39,700 bases of DNA from Serratia sp. H1w (GTDB lineage Bacteria > Pseudomonadota > Gammaproteobacteria > Enterobacterales > Enterobacteriaceae), in NCBI RefSeq assembly GCF_000633355.1, contig NZ_AYMQ01000021.1, positions 1-39,700 of the forward strand, written 5' to 3'. The stretch's first letter is position 1. Each line of letters begins with the position of its first letter. Positions 28,274 to 37,770 of the stretch are shown here, piece after piece. The notes beneath the pieces are model-generated. The model did no database searches, was not told the origin of the DNA, and worked only from the letters and a program-made list of their open reading frames with translations. A program made the position numbers and the translations under genes.

Positions 28274-29320
28274 ATGGACATGGCCAATCTGACCTGGCTG
28301 CACGGCAAGCCTGCGGCGACCGGCGTGCTGAAAGCCAACCCGGAAGACTTTGTAGTGGTTGAGGATCTGGGCTTCACGCCAGACGGCGAAGGTGAGCACC
28401 TGTTGGTGAACATCCGCAAGAACGGCTGTAACACCCAGTTCGTGGCCGATTATCTGGCAAAATTTGCCGGTATTCATGCCCGTTCGGTCAGCTATGCCGG
28501 TTTGAAAGATCGTCATGCCGTGACCGAGCAGTGGTTCTGTCTGCATCTGCCGGGCAAAGAATCACCCGACCTTAGCCAGTTTGCGTTGGAAGGCTGTGAA
28601 GTGTTACAGGCCGCTCGCCACTTGCGTAAGCTGCGCATCGGCACGCTGAAGGGGAACGAATTCACCCTGGTGCTTCGCCAAATCAGCGATCGCCAGGAAG
28701 TAGAACAACGTTTAGAGGCCATTGCGGCAGGCGGTGTGCCGAACTACTTTGGCAGCCAACGCTTTGGCCGTGGCGGCAATAACCTGACGATGGCGCGCCG
28801 CTGGGCCAACGATGAGATCCGCGTGAAGGAACGTAGCAAACGCAGCTTCTACCTGTCTGCCAGCCGCAGCGCGTTGTTCAACCTGATCGCCAGCCAGCGT
28901 CTGGCTAACCAACAGCAGCAAACGGTGCTGGAAGGGGATGCGTTGCAGCTTGCCGGGCGTGGTAGCTGGTTTGTTGCCAAAGCGGAAGAACTCCCAGATC
29001 TGCAACAGCGTTTGGATGCGGGTGAACTGATGATCACCGCGCCGTTGCCGGGAGATGGTGAGCCGGGTACTGCTGGGGAAGCGCTGGAGTTCGAACAAAG
29101 TTGTCTGGTGCAACAGCCGGAATTAATGAGCTTGTTAAAGCGCGAGCGCGTAGATCCTGCACGCCGGGCTTTGTTACTACAGCCGCAAAATCTCCAGTGG
29201 ACCTGGTGGGATGACGTCACTGTGGAACTGCGCTTCTGGTTACCGGCCGGTAGTTTTGCCACCAGCGTGGTGCGTGAAATTATGCAATTGGCAGGCAGTG
29301 ACGCGGAGATTTCTGAATAA
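28274..29320 (+). CDS. truD: tRNA pseudouridine(13) synthase
   Basis: TruD converts U13 of tRNA-Glu to pseudouridine. The 348-residue protein matches E. coli throughout. The catalytic aspartate is Asp79 in [14 protein letters not shown]. Other conserved segments are [24 protein letters not shown] and the C-terminal [16 protein letters not shown]. It begins three bases after the ispF stop. In E. coli surE overlaps the end of truD; here the two are separated by about 350 bases. Confidence 0.97.
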   Translation: MDMANLTWLHGKPAATGVLKANPEDFVVVEDLGFTPDGEGEHLLVNIRKNGCNTQFVADYLAKFAGIHARSVSYAGLKDRHAVTEQWFCLHLPGKESPDLSQFALEGCEVLQAARHLRKLRIGTLKGNEFTLVLRQISDRQEVEQRLEAIAAGGVPNYFGSQRFGRGGNNLTMARRWANDEIRVKERSKRSFYLSASRSALFNLIASQRLANQQQQTVLEGDALQLAGRGSWFVAKAEELPDLQQRLDAGELMITAPLPGDGEPGTAGEALEFEQSCLVQQPELMSLLKRERVDPARRALLLQPQNLQWTWWDDVTVELRFWLPAGSFATSVVREIMQLAGSDAEISE

Positions 29321-29672
29321 CAGTTTGCAGGGGCGCAGGCAACGCCCCGATCTATCTACACACCATCTACCCAATAGTTGGAATAGCGAAAACCGCCCCC
29401 AGATAGCTAGCCTTCGCCCCTCCAGCCCTGTTTGCCACGGGTTAGGGGTGATTTAGTGCCTGTTGAATTGTATAGTAGAGCGCAGTGCAGGCCGTGTTGG
29501 CCAATGCTATCAATGGCAGCGAGGTTGGCCTCGCTGTACTACGCTAGTCAGAATGGCTACTACGACAGGTTGGGCTTACTATTGAAAATATCATTAAAAA
29601 CAGAATCATATAGCAAGAACAGCCAAGGCCTGTGTGTTATCGCTATCTGCAAGAAAGTCGTTTAACTGCAAC
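29321..29672. other. Inserted non-coding segment between truD and surE
   Basis: 352 bases where close relatives have an overlap. It holds a GGGGCG/CGCCCC stem (29330-29348) and a perfect 8-base stem CAGCGAGG/CCTCGCTG with a TTGG loop (29517-29536). The only frames through it are short and repetitive. It looks like accumulated repeat material, and it must now supply a promoter or read-through for surE. Confidence 0.6.
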
Positions 29673-30434
29673 ATGAGAATACTCCTGAGTAATGATGACG
29701 GCGTGAGCGCCCCTGGCATCCAGATGCTGGCGGCTGTGCTGCGTCAGTTTGCCGAAGTGCAAGTGGTGGCCCCCGATCGTAACCGCAGTGGCTCCTCCAA
29801 TGCGTTAACTTTGGATGCGCCGTTGCGTACGCTGACATTACCTAATGGTGATATTGCGGTACAGCAGGGGACTCCGACAGACTGCGTCTACCTTGGCGTC
29901 AATGCGTTGATGCGGCCAGCGCCAGATATCGTGGTATCTGGTATCAACGCCGGGCCCAATCTGGGTGATGACGTAATCTATTCCGGCACGGTCGCTGCCG
30001 CGATGGAAGGCCGCCATTTAGGCCTACCCGCGCTGGCCGTATCGCTCAATGGCCATCAACACTATGAGACAGCGGCGGCCATCACCTGCCGTATCTTGCA
30101 TGCTTTGCAACGCGAGCCGCTGCGTACTGGCAAAATTCTGAATATTAACGTGCCCGATTTACCCCTGGCAGAGATTAAAGGGATACGCGTCACCCGCTGC
30201 GGTAGCCGGCACCCTGCTGATAAAGTCTTTAGCCAGCCGGATCCACGTGGTCAGACCCTGTATTGGATTGGGCCGCCGGGTGATAAATTCGATGTTGGCC
30301 CAGATACGGACTTTGCCGCCGTGGAGCAGGGCTACGTATCGGTGACGCCATTGCAGGTGGATTTGACCGCCTACGGGGCGCAAGATGTGTTATCAACATG
30401 GTTAACCAAAGCAGAGGTTAGCGGGGAATGGTGA
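29673..30434 (+). CDS. surE: 5'/3'-nucleotidase SurE
   Basis: SurE is a stationary-phase survival phosphatase acting on nucleoside monophosphates and short polyphosphate. I start at 29673 because the product then begins [15 protein letters not shown], with the metal-binding Asp8-Asp9 pair, and has 253 residues as in E. coli; an in-frame start at 29634 adds unconserved residues. The [25 protein letters not shown] segment carries the other ligands. No good ribosome binding site precedes the start, which fits a gene that normally depends on upstream coupling. It overlaps pcm by seven bases. Confidence 0.96.
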   Translation: MRILLSNDDGVSAPGIQMLAAVLRQFAEVQVVAPDRNRSGSSNALTLDAPLRTLTLPNGDIAVQQGTPTDCVYLGVNALMRPAPDIVVSGINAGPNLGDDVIYSGTVAAAMEGRHLGLPALAVSLNGHQHYETAAAITCRILHALQREPLRTGKILNINVPDLPLAEIKGIRVTRCGSRHPADKVFSQPDPRGQTLYWIGPPGDKFDVGPDTDFAAVEQGYVSVTPLQVDLTAYGAQDVLSTWLTKAEVSGEW

Positions 30435-31054
30435 ACAAACGCATACAAACGCTGCTGGCACAGCTGCGCCAGCAGGGGATCAGGGACGAACGGCTGCTCA
30501 AGGCAATCGAAAACGTACCGCGTGAGCGTTTTGTTGATGAGGCTTTTGCCCATAAAGCCTATGAGAACACGGCGCTGCCGATTGGTTCGGGGCAGACGAT
30601 TTCTCAACCCTATATCGTGGCGCGCATGACCGAGTTGCTGAACCTGCAGCCGACTTCACGCGTGCTGGAAATTGGCACCGGCTCGGGTTATCAGACCGCG
30701 ATCCTGGCGCATATGGTGCAGCATGTCTGCTCGGTTGAACGTATCAAAGGGCTGCAATGGCAGGCCAAGCGCCGCCTTAAGCAACTTGATCTGCACAATG
30801 TTTCGACCCGCCATGGTGACGGTTGGCAAGGTTGGGGCTCGCGCGGGCCTTTTGATGCGATCATCGTGACGGCTGCGCCGCAGGAGATCCCGCAGGCATT
30901 GATGCAACAGTTGGATGACGGCGGCATTCTGGTATTGCCAGTGGGCGAACAGGCTCAGGTACTGCAATGCATTCAGCGGCGGGGCGATGAGTTTGCCATC
31001 AATACTGTTGAGGCGGTGCGTTTCGTTCCTTTGGTGAAGGGCGAGCTGGCTTAG
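30428..31054 (+). CDS. pcm: Protein-L-isoaspartate O-methyltransferase
   Basis: Pcm methylates isoaspartyl residues in aged proteins using S-adenosylmethionine, starting their repair. The 208-residue enzyme has [11 protein letters not shown], the [19 protein letters not shown] substrate motif and the methyl-donor loop [14 protein letters not shown] (about 80-93). The C-terminal [14 protein letters not shown] is identical in type to E. coli. Its start overlaps the surE stop, and GCGGGGA precedes it. Confidence 0.98.
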   Translation: MVNKRIQTLLAQLRQQGIRDERLLKAIENVPRERFVDEAFAHKAYENTALPIGSGQTISQPYIVARMTELLNLQPTSRVLEIGTGSGYQTAILAHMVQHVCSVERIKGLQWQAKRRLKQLDLHNVSTRHGDGWQGWGSRGPFDAIIVTAAPQEIPQALMQQLDDGGILVLPVGEQAQVLQCIQRRGDEFAINTVEAVRFVPLVKGELA

Positions 31055-31311
31055 CCTGTGCCAAACCAGTGACGAATAAATGGGTGGAATAATATTAATT
31101 TCCAGCAGAATTGTTCCACTATGTAGTTGTCTTATAGCGTGATCGTGCGAATGTGGCTAGCATTGGCACCACGGTTTTTTAGCTCCCTGGCGGGAGATCC
31201 TCTGATATTCAGGGATCGGCCGGGGAAACCTTGCGTTGTGGGACTGAGAGAAGGCTAAAGCTCGGCTACGATGTATAGGCTATTTTTTGATATTGCTGTC
31301 ATGGGGGAAGC

Positions 31312-32316
31312 ATGAGCACGGGAAGCCCAATGAGTTCTTTACGCCGAGTTGCGGTGTGTACGATGTTAAGTGTGTGGTTGGTTGGTTGTTCTGATAAAAA
31401 TTCTACTTCGGCACCTATCAGCAGTGTCGGCGGTGGCGGAGCCGCTGCATCGGCTAATGCCAATGCCGGTGGTAACAACGCATCGCAGGGGCGTATTGTT
31501 TACAACCGTAGCTATAACGCGATCCCCAAAGGGAGCTACAGCGGTGGTAACACCTATAACGTCAAGCGTGGTGACACGCTGTTCTACATTGCCTGGATCA
31601 CCGGTAACGATTTCCGTGACCTGGCCCAACGCAACAATATTCCAGAGCCGTACAGCCTGGAAGTAGGCCAAACCCTGCAACTGGGTGGCAGTGCGGGTAG
31701 CGGCAGTGGTGGGATGTTGGCCGGTGGAAATGGCACTGTGTCAAAACCACCATCCAGTGCTCAGATACAAACTGCAACGGTTGATTCTCAATCAACGAAC
31801 GCGTATTCTGATAACTCGAGTAAACAGAATGTAGGTAAAATGTTACCTGCAGCAGGGGCCGTTGTGGCAGGCTCAGCCGCCGCCCCTGTTACCGCACCAG
31901 CCGCTACGCCACCGGCGAGCAGCACCGTCAGCAACAGTGCCCCAGTTAGCAGCTGGAAATGGCCAACTGACGGTAAGATCATCGATAACTTCTCCTCATC
32001 GGAAGGTGGGAACAAAGGCGTCGATATCTCTGGTTCCCGTGGGCAGCCGATTGTCGCTACCGCCGATGGCCGTGTAGTGTACGCAGGCAACGCTTTACGG
32101 GGTTACGGTAATCTAATCATCATCAAACACAACGATGATTACTTGAGTGCCTACGCCCATAACGACACCATGCTGGTCCGGGAACAACAAGAAGTTAAGG
32201 CGGGGCAGAAAATAGCAACGATGGGAAGCACCGGAACCAGTTCAGTACGTTTGCATTTCGAGATTCGTTACAAGGGGAAATCCGTAAACCCGCTGCGTTA
32301 TCTTCCGCAGCGATAG
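31312..32316 (+). CDS. nlpD: Murein hydrolase activator NlpD (lipoprotein)
   Basis: NlpD is an outer-membrane lipoprotein that activates the amidase AmiC for septal peptidoglycan splitting. The 334-residue precursor has a lipobox LVGC with Cys26. A LysM domain follows (about 80-125: [25 protein letters not shown] in part), then a low-complexity Ala/Ser/Thr/Pro linker (about 125-220) and a LytM/M23-like domain to the end. The zinc ligands of active M23 enzymes are not all kept, as expected for a non-catalytic activator. In E. coli the main rpoS promoter lies within nlpD, so this gene probably also carries it. GGGGGAAGC precedes the ATG. Confidence 0.97.
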   Translation: MSTGSPMSSLRRVAVCTMLSVWLVGCSDKNSTSAPISSVGGGGAAASANANAGGNNASQGRIVYNRSYNAIPKGSYSGGNTYNVKRGDTLFYIAWITGNDFRDLAQRNNIPEPYSLEVGQTLQLGGSAGSGSGGMLAGGNGTVSKPPSSAQIQTATVDSQSTNAYSDNSSKQNVGKMLPAAGAVVAGSAAAPVTAPAATPPASSTVSNSAPVSSWKWPTDGKIIDNFSSSEGGNKGVDISGSRGQPIVATADGRVVYAGNALRGYGNLIIIKHNDDYLSAYAHNDTMLVREQQEVKAGQKIATMGSTGTSSVRLHFEIRYKGKSVNPLRYLPQR

Positions 32317-32370
32317 ATTGGGCAGAATGCGCTGTATTCTGCTCGCGGTATCACGGGTAGGAGCCGCTTT

Positions 32371-33369
32371 ATGAGCCAAAATACGCTGAAAGTTAACGAG
32401 TTACATGACGATGCAGATTTCGATGAGAACGCCATGGAGGCTGAGTCATTTGATGAAAAAACGCAGGTAGAAGAAGAGACCAGCGAAAATGACTCGGCGG
32501 AAGACGAACTGTTGTCTCAAGGTGTTACCCAACGCGTATTGGATGCAACGCAGCTCTATCTGGGCGAAATCGGTTACTCCCCTCTGCTGACCGCAGAGGA
32601 AGAAGTTTATTTTGCGCGGCGTGCACTGCGCGGAGACGTGCCGTCCCGCCGCCGCATGATAGAAAGTAACCTGAGGCTGGTAGTGAAAATTGCCCGCCGT
32701 TATAGCAATCGCGGCCTGGCGCTGCTGGATCTGATCGAAGAGGGTAACCTTGGTCTGATCCGTGCGGTGGAAAAGTTTGACCCAGAACGCGGTTTCCGTT
32801 TTTCCACCTATGCGACCTGGTGGATCCGCCAGACGATTGAACGGGCGATCATGAACCAAACCCGTACCATTCGTTTGCCGATCCATATCGTCAAAGAGCT
32901 GAATGTTTACTTGCGCACCGCGCGTGAGCTTTCTCACAAACTGGATCATGAACCCAGCGCTGAAGAGATTGCGGAGCAACTCGACAAACCGGTTGATGAT
33001 GTCAGCCGTATGCTGCGCCTGAACGAACGTATCACGTCTGTCGATACGCCGTTGGGCGGGGATTCAGAGAAAGCCCTGTTGGACATTCTGACCGACGAGA
33101 AAGACAACGGGCCTGAAGACACCACGCAAGACGATGATATGAAACAGAGCATCGTCAAATGGCTGTTCGAATTGAACGCCAAACAGCGTGAAGTGTTGGC
33201 TCGCCGTTTCGGCCTGTTAGGCTATGAAGCGGCTACGCTGGAAGATGTTGGCCGTGAAATTGGCCTGACACGTGAGCGTGTTCGTCAGATCCAGGTTGAA
33301 GGCTTACGCCGCCTGCGTGAAATTCTGCAAATGCAGGGCCTGAGTATTGAGGCGCTGTTCCGCGAATAA
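32371..33369 (+). CDS. rpoS: RNA polymerase sigma factor RpoS
   Basis: RpoS directs stationary-phase and general-stress transcription. The 332-residue protein has the acidic N-terminus of the family. Region 1.2/2 starts at [18 protein letters not shown], the -10 recognition segment is [19 protein letters not shown], region 3 is [24 protein letters not shown], and the region 4 helix-turn-helix is [26 protein letters not shown]. It follows nlpD by 54 bases and ends at a strong terminator. Regulation by the long leader and small RNAs is known for E. coli; I cannot show it here. Confidence 0.99.
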   Translation: MSQNTLKVNELHDDADFDENAMEAESFDEKTQVEEETSENDSAEDELLSQGVTQRVLDATQLYLGEIGYSPLLTAEEEVYFARRALRGDVPSRRRMIESNLRLVVKIARRYSNRGLALLDLIEEGNLGLIRAVEKFDPERGFRFSTYATWWIRQTIERAIMNQTRTIRLPIHIVKELNVYLRTARELSHKLDHEPSAEEIAEQLDKPVDDVSRMLRLNERITSVDTPLGGDSEKALLDILTDEKDNGPEDTTQDDDMKQSIVKWLFELNAKQREVLARRFGLLGYEAATLEDVGREIGLTRERVRQIQVEGLRRLREILQMQGLSIEALFRE

Positions 33370-33370
33370 A

Positions 33371-33426
33371 CGCGTTAACGCGATAAAATAGAAACGGTGA
33401 GCATGGTTGATGCTCACCGTTTTTTT
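33371..33426 (+). terminator. rpoS terminator preceded by a 12-base palindrome
   Basis: A perfect 13-base stem, AAACGGTGAGCAT (33392-33404) with ATGCTCACCGTTT (33410-33422), has a 5-base loop and a run of seven T. The perfect palindrome CGCGTTAACGCG (33371-33382) lies immediately after the rpoS stop codon. Confidence 0.95.
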
Positions 33427-33437
33427 ATGCCTGCTAT

Positions 33438-33461
33438 CCCACTCACCCCAACCCAAAGGGG
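33438..33461. repeat. Degenerate repeat B, inverted orientation
   Basis: CCCACTCACCCCAACCC followed by AAAGGGG reads as the reverse complement of the family B tail and loop with several changes. It lies ten bases before repeat A copy 6. Confidence 0.55.
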
Positions 33462-33470
33462 CTGTCCTGC

Positions 33471-33494
33471 GTAGGGGCGCTGCATGCTGCGCCC
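33471..33494. repeat. Repeat family A, copy 6
   Basis: Identical to copy 1 over its 24 bases (GTAGGGGCGC start, T on both sides of the GCATGC core). It lies between the convergent rpoS and mutS genes. Confidence 0.92.
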
Positions 33495-33535
33495 GTGTCA
33501 AGGTCAGATGCGGGAGTCAAATTATGGCACGTTCT

Positions 33536-33574
33536 GTCCCCTCGCCCTTTGGGAGAGGGTTAGGGTGAGGGGAC
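33536..33574. repeat. Repeat family B, copy 5
   Basis: GTCCCCTC (33536-33543) and GAGGGGAC (33567-33574) form a perfect 8-base outer stem around the family core (CCCTTTGGGAGAGGG). It lies 31 bases past the mutS stop and could end the leftward mutS transcript. Confidence 0.85.
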
Positions 33575-33604
33575 AAGCGCTAAGGTTTACGTAACGAAAC
33601 AGCC

Positions 33605-36160
33605 TCAGACCAGGCTTTTCAACCGGTAGATCCACTCCAACGCCTGGCGTGGTGATAGGGAATCCGGATCCAGCGTTTCCAACGCCTCAACCGCTGGTGA
33701 GACTTCCTCGTTCAGCAACGTCATCTGGGTCGCATCCACTGAGCCTGCCGCCGTCTGACTGGAGAGGCTTTCCAGTTCACGCAACTTCTGGCGCGCACGC
33801 TTGATCACATCACGCGGCACACCGGCCAGTGCCGCTACCGCCAAGCCGTAGCTCTTGCTGGCAGCGCCATCTTGCACGCTATGCATAAAGGCGATGGTAT
33901 CACCGTGCTCCAGCGCATCCAGATGCACGTTGACCACGCCTTCCATTTTCTCTGGCAAGGTGGTCAGCTCAAAGTAATGGGTGGCAAATAGCGTCATGGC
34001 CTTGATGCGGTTGGCCAGGTTTTCGGCGCAGGCCCAAGCCAGAGATAGCCCGTCGTAGGTAGAAGTGCCACGGCCAATCTCGTCCATCAACACCAGGCTG
34101 TTTTCCGTGGCGTTATGCAGGATATTGGCGGTCTCGGTCATCTCTACCATAAAGGTCGAGCGGCCAGAGGCCAAATCATCTGCTGCCCCCACACGGGTGA
34201 AGATACGATCCACCGGCCCGATGGTGGCTTTTGCTGCTGGTACATAGCTGCCGATATGGGCCAACAGCACGATCAGGGCCGTTTGCCGCATATAGGTACT
34301 TTTACCACCCATATTCGGGCCGGTAATGATCAACATACGGCGCTGTGGCGAGAGGGAAACCGGGTTGGCAATAAAGGGTTCTTTCAACACCTGTTCCACG
34401 ACCGGGTGGCGGCCATCGATAATACGGATGCCGGGCTGCTCGCTGATGGTCGGGCAGGCGTAGTTCAGCGTTTCTGCACGTTCTGCCAGGTTGGCCAAGA
34501 CGTCCAGCTCGGCCAGTGCTCCAGCGCTCTGTTGTAGCTGTTCAAGGTGCGGTAGCAGCAGATCGAACAGCTCATCATACAACCCTTTTTCGATTGCCAA
34601 GGCTTTCCCTTTTGAGGTCAGCACCTTGTCTTCATACTCTTTCAGTTCAGGAATGATGTAGCGTTCCGCATTCTTAAGCGTTTGGCGGCGTACATAGTGG
34701 ATCGGCACCAGATGGCTCTGGCCACGGCTGACCTGAATATAGTAACCATGCACACCGTTGAAACCGACCTTCAGCGTATCGAGGCCCAGTTTTTCGCGCT
34801 CGCGGATCTCCAGACGATCCAGGTAATCGGTGGCACCGTCGGCCAGTGCCCGCCATTCATCCAGCTCTTCGTTATAGCCCGGGGCAATCACACCGCCATC
34901 ACGGACCAGCACCGGCGGGGCCTCCACAATGGCGCGCTCCAGCAGTGCCTGTAATTCATCAAACTGGCCGACTTGTGACAGCAGTTTTTGCATCTGAGGC
35001 GCTGCGGCGTTTTCCAGTTGCGCGCGGATATCCGGCAACTGTTGGAAGGCGTGGCGCATACGAGCCAGATCGCGTGGGCGAGCCGTGCGCAGTGCCAGAC
35101 GGGCAAGAATACGTTCCAGATCGCCAACCTGGCGCAGTGGCTGCTGTAGGTCGCTGCTGATTGGCTGCAATGCGGCAATGGCCTGTTGGCGGTTGTTCAG
35201 CACCTGAACGTCGCGGGTGGGCATATGCAGCCAACGCTTGAGCATGCGGCTACCCATCGGGGTCACGGTACGATCCAGGATCGCGGCCAGGGTATTTTCA
35301 CTGCCGCCGGACAGGCTTTGGGTGATTTCCAGGTTACGGCGGGTAGCCGCATCCATAATGATGCCGTCTTGCTGACGTTCCATGGTGAGGCCACGGATAT
35401 GCGGCAGCGAGGTACGCTGGGTATCTTTGACATATTGCAGCAGGCAGCCCGCGGCACGCAGCGCCTGATGGGCCTGCTCGACGCCAAAGCCGCTCAGATC
35501 GCGGGTGCCAAACTGCAGGTTCAACTGCTGGCGTGCGGTATCCAGCTCAAACTCCCACAACGGGCGACGGCGTAGGCCATGGCGCTGTTCGATCAGGGTC
35601 ATCTGCTCGAAGTTTTCCGGGTACAGCAGTTCCGCTGGATTGGTACGTTGCAGCTCGGCGGCCATGGTTTCGAGATCTTCTGGCTGGGCAACGCGGAAGC
35701 GGCCGGAGCTGAGATCCAGCGTGGCGTAGCCAAAGCCGCGGCCATCCTGCCAGATGGCCGCCAACAGGTTGTCCTGGCGCTCTTGCAGCAGGGCTTCATC
35801 GGTGATGGTGCCTGGGGTGACGATGCGCACCACTTTACGCTCTACCGGGCCTTTGCTGGTGGCCGGATCGCCAATCTGCTCGCAGATCGCGGCCGATTCG
35901 CCAAGCTGTACCAGCTTGGCGAGATAGTTTTCCACTGCATGATGGGGCACCCCCGCCATTGGGATGGGTTCACCCGCTGAGGCACCGCGTTTGGTCAGTG
36001 AGATATCCAACAGCTGAGAGGCACGTTTGGCATCGTCATAGAACAGCTCGTAGAAATCCCCCATCCGATAAAACAATAAGATCTCCGGATGCTGCGCCTT
36101 AAGGCGCAGGTATTGCTGCATCATCGGGGTGTGCGAATCGAGTATTGCGGTATTAGTCAT
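33605..36160 (-). CDS. mutS: DNA mismatch repair protein MutS
   Basis: MutS finds mismatches and recruits MutL. The 851-residue length is close to E. coli (853). The N-terminal mismatch-contact motif is present as [11 protein letters not shown] (about 29-39), with the wedge phenylalanine and glutamate. The ATPase domain has Walker [14 protein letters not shown] near 614 and the signature segments [23 protein letters not shown] and ATHYFELT. The C-terminal helix-turn-helix part ends [16 protein letters not shown]. It converges with rpoS across 235 bases of repeats. The neighbourhood of rpoS and mutS is an old mutation-prone region in enterobacteria. Confidence 0.99.
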   Translation of the reverse strand: MTNTAILDSHTPMMQQYLRLKAQHPEILLFYRMGDFYELFYDDAKRASQLLDISLTKRGASAGEPIPMAGVPHHAVENYLAKLVQLGESAAICEQIGDPATSKGPVERKVVRIVTPGTITDEALLQERQDNLLAAIWQDGRGFGYATLDLSSGRFRVAQPEDLETMAAELQRTNPAELLYPENFEQMTLIEQRHGLRRRPLWEFELDTARQQLNLQFGTRDLSGFGVEQAHQALRAAGCLLQYVKDTQRTSLPHIRGLTMERQQDGIIMDAATRRNLEITQSLSGGSENTLAAILDRTVTPMGSRMLKRWLHMPTRDVQVLNNRQQAIAALQPISSDLQQPLRQVGDLERILARLALRTARPRDLARMRHAFQQLPDIRAQLENAAAPQMQKLLSQVGQFDELQALLERAIVEAPPVLVRDGGVIAPGYNEELDEWRALADGATDYLDRLEIREREKLGLDTLKVGFNGVHGYYIQVSRGQSHLVPIHYVRRQTLKNAERYIIPELKEYEDKVLTSKGKALAIEKGLYDELFDLLLPHLEQLQQSAGALAELDVLANLAERAETLNYACPTISEQPGIRIIDGRHPVVEQVLKEPFIANPVSLSPQRRMLIITGPNMGGKSTYMRQTALIVLLAHIGSYVPAAKATIGPVDRIFTRVGAADDLASGRSTFMVEMTETANILHNATENSLVLMDEIGRGTSTYDGLSLAWACAENLANRIKAMTLFATHYFELTTLPEKMEGVVNVHLDALEHGDTIAFMHSVQDGAASKSYGLAVAALAGVPRDVIKRARQKLRELESLSSQTAAGSVDATQMTLLNEEVSPAVEALETLDPDSLSPRQALEWIYRLKSLV

Positions 36161-36667
36161 AACGTTACCGTTTCCAATCCATTGAATTCAAAGTTGATTG
36201 TGATCTTTGTTGTCATCATTAGGTATCACGTCGCCTCATTAAAAATTGCCAAAACGTTCAGGATGAGCAAAAAAACAGGCTGCTCAAATAAATCAATCGG
36301 TTGGTCAAAGGATCGAGCATATATGACCGGCAAACAGGCTGGCAAACCTTTGCTGCTCAAAGCCTGCGTAATGACGAGATCGGCGGATAAAAACCAGGCC
36401 AAAATCGGCAAGATCCGAGGCTGATGTGCCACGGGCCGCCAGGATCTTTTTCAGCCGCTATACTAGCCCAGCAGGCAACGGGCTGTCACAGCCAAAAATT
36501 GGAAGCACTACGCAAACTGGATATTTAATGGCCGAACGGGGGTTGTCATCGCACAAATAAATCAGAAATGAAGGGGCGGTCGCGGCACGGGAAGAAGTAA
36601 CGCGGTGGCTAATAAGAGAAGACAACAGGAAGTCCCAAACGATAGATTTTATCCGTATTGCTGCCGT
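36161..36667. other. Intergenic region upstream of mutS
   Basis: 507 bases with no gene I can support; frames through it are short and lack ribosome sites. It should carry the leftward mutS promoter. AAACAGGCTG occurs twice (36271-36280 and 36333-36342). A TATACT hexamer (36459-36464) followed by a small AGCCC/GGGCT stem has no good -35 partner. No further structure is clear. Confidence 0.4.
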
Positions 36668-37315
36668 TTACAGTCCTCTAACCGGCTTTGCCCAAGTACT
36701 CGGTGGCTGACATGCCAGATGGGATGCACCACCCAGTTCCATCCACCGATACAACTCCTGATGGCTCTTGACGCACAGTTTACGCATGGCATTACGCATA
36801 TAGATGTTGACGGTCTTGCCCTTGATGCCTAGACACCCGGCTGTGTCGTGCCCGCTCATGCCGATTGCCAGATACTTCAGCACCTCTGTTTCCCTGAATG
36901 TCAGCGACGAGGCACAGTGGCATTTTCCTACCGAAGGCGAACGTTTTCCATCCTGTGGAGATAACACGTTGTCGAGCAGGGCATCAATTGCCTGTATCGG
37001 CTGATGGCGGTACAACGTGCCGGCACCGCATTCATTCAAAGGAGTGTGGGCTACAGGCCCACTGCGTTCCCGATCCCTGATGAAAAATACGTGTGGGGTG
37101 CAGCCTTGCTGGTATAGCCCATACAGCCAGGGAGGGCAGGCGGAACTGTTACCTAGAAAAATAATATCCACGCCGCTGGTTGCGATGTCATCCCTGTTAA
37201 CCAGCTGCAAGGACACCTCCCGTGAATGGCAGAATGCTTTTAGCCCGAGGGAAAGTCCATGCGCAAAGAAGCGATCACGCTCGGCGATTAAAATGGCAAT
37301 GGTGTGCTTGCTCAT
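36668..37315 (-). CDS. LuxR-type regulator with a degenerate receiver domain
   Basis: I start at the ATG at 37315, preceded by AAGGAGG at five bases, giving 215 residues. The C-terminal GerE/LuxR helix-turn-helix is clear at about 148-205 (LTFRETEVLKYLAIGMSGHDTA, then GKTVNIYMRNAMRKL). The N-terminus begins like a response-regulator receiver (IAILIAERDRFFAHGL), but the strand that should hold the phosphorylated aspartate reads VDIIFLGNSS, with glycine in that place. It therefore probably works without phosphorylation, like BglJ, YjjQ or RcsA, which partner RcsB. The target genes are unknown. No sensor kinase is nearby. Confidence 0.82.
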   Translation of the reverse strand: MSKHTIAILIAERDRFFAHGLSLGLKAFCHSREVSLQLVNRDDIATSGVDIIFLGNSSACPPWLYGLYQQGCTPHVFFIRDRERSGPVAHTPLNECGAGTLYRHQPIQAIDALLDNVLSPQDGKRSPSVGKCHCASSLTFRETEVLKYLAIGMSGHDTAGCLGIKGKTVNIYMRNAMRKLCVKSHQELYRWMELGGASHLACQPPSTWAKPVRGL

Positions 37316-37484
37316 GGTGCCTCCTTGCGAGCATGAATGGCCCTCCATCCGTCCTTTATGCTATAAGTTGTTCAAGTGTATAATTTAGAACAGCGTATAT
37401 TGACTCTGAAAGGTTGGCGGATCTTATATATAACGATCTCAATAGTCAGCGATTAACGAGTGAAACCGTTCTTTTTATGAATAG

Positions 37485-37515
37485 AAAAATCAAAGCTTAA
37501 AAATAAGCTTTGATT
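37485..37515 (-). terminator. Orphan leftward terminator hairpin
   Basis: AATCAAAGCTTA (37488-37499) and TAAGCTTTGATT (37504-37515) pair perfectly over 12 bases with a four-base loop. On the minus strand a T-rich tail (TTTTTC, counting the last stem bases) follows, whereas on the plus strand none does. No minus-strand gene lies upstream of it, so it may end a small RNA or act as an attenuator in the leader of the 37315 regulator gene. Confidence 0.6.
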
Positions 37516-37680
37516 CGGTTAGGTATTCTGATGGTTATTTAATGGCTGGGTCATTTCTGAATACCTTGACGTTATGATAGGACCGTTCATGGCTGGTTTA
37601 AATGGGACTTTTCTCTTTATTTTCTCTCGTTGTCTTATAATTAGCGATGTTGCCAAATAAATGCAGGTATAAGCGATTAT
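37516..37680 (-). ncRNA. Possible small RNA ending at the orphan terminator
   Basis: Leftward from about 37680 there is an AT-rich stretch with TATAAT (minus strand, about 37677-37682). An 8-base inverted repeat AGGTATTC/GAATACCT spans 37521-37566, then the terminator hairpin follows. The order promoter-like element, stem, terminator is that of a small RNA gene. The -35 is poor and the 5' end is a guess, so this is a weak prediction. Confidence 0.2.
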
Positions 37681-37756
37681 AAAATATAAGAAAGATCTCC
37701 ATTACTTTTTTTAGGGTTATTATCAGAAATAAAATTGATTGACGATAATTCTTTTA

Positions 37757-37770
37757 TAAGAATATACTGA
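37757..37770. promoter_or_regulatory. RcsAB-box-like sequence
   Basis: TAAGAATATACTGA agrees with the RcsAB box (TAAGAATATTCCTA) at 11 of 14 positions, including the first nine in a row. It lies about 360 bases upstream of the first tandem RcsA-like regulator. In an AT-rich region a chance match is possible. Confidence 0.3.

Noticed and set aside
36263-36424. Small rightward lysine-rich coding frame
   Set aside because: No ribosome binding site, no recognisable features and low-complexity content; probably chance.
36459-36490. Small RNA promoter between mutS and the LuxR gene
   Set aside because: A TATACT hexamer and a five-base stem are present, but there is no -35 element and no terminator.
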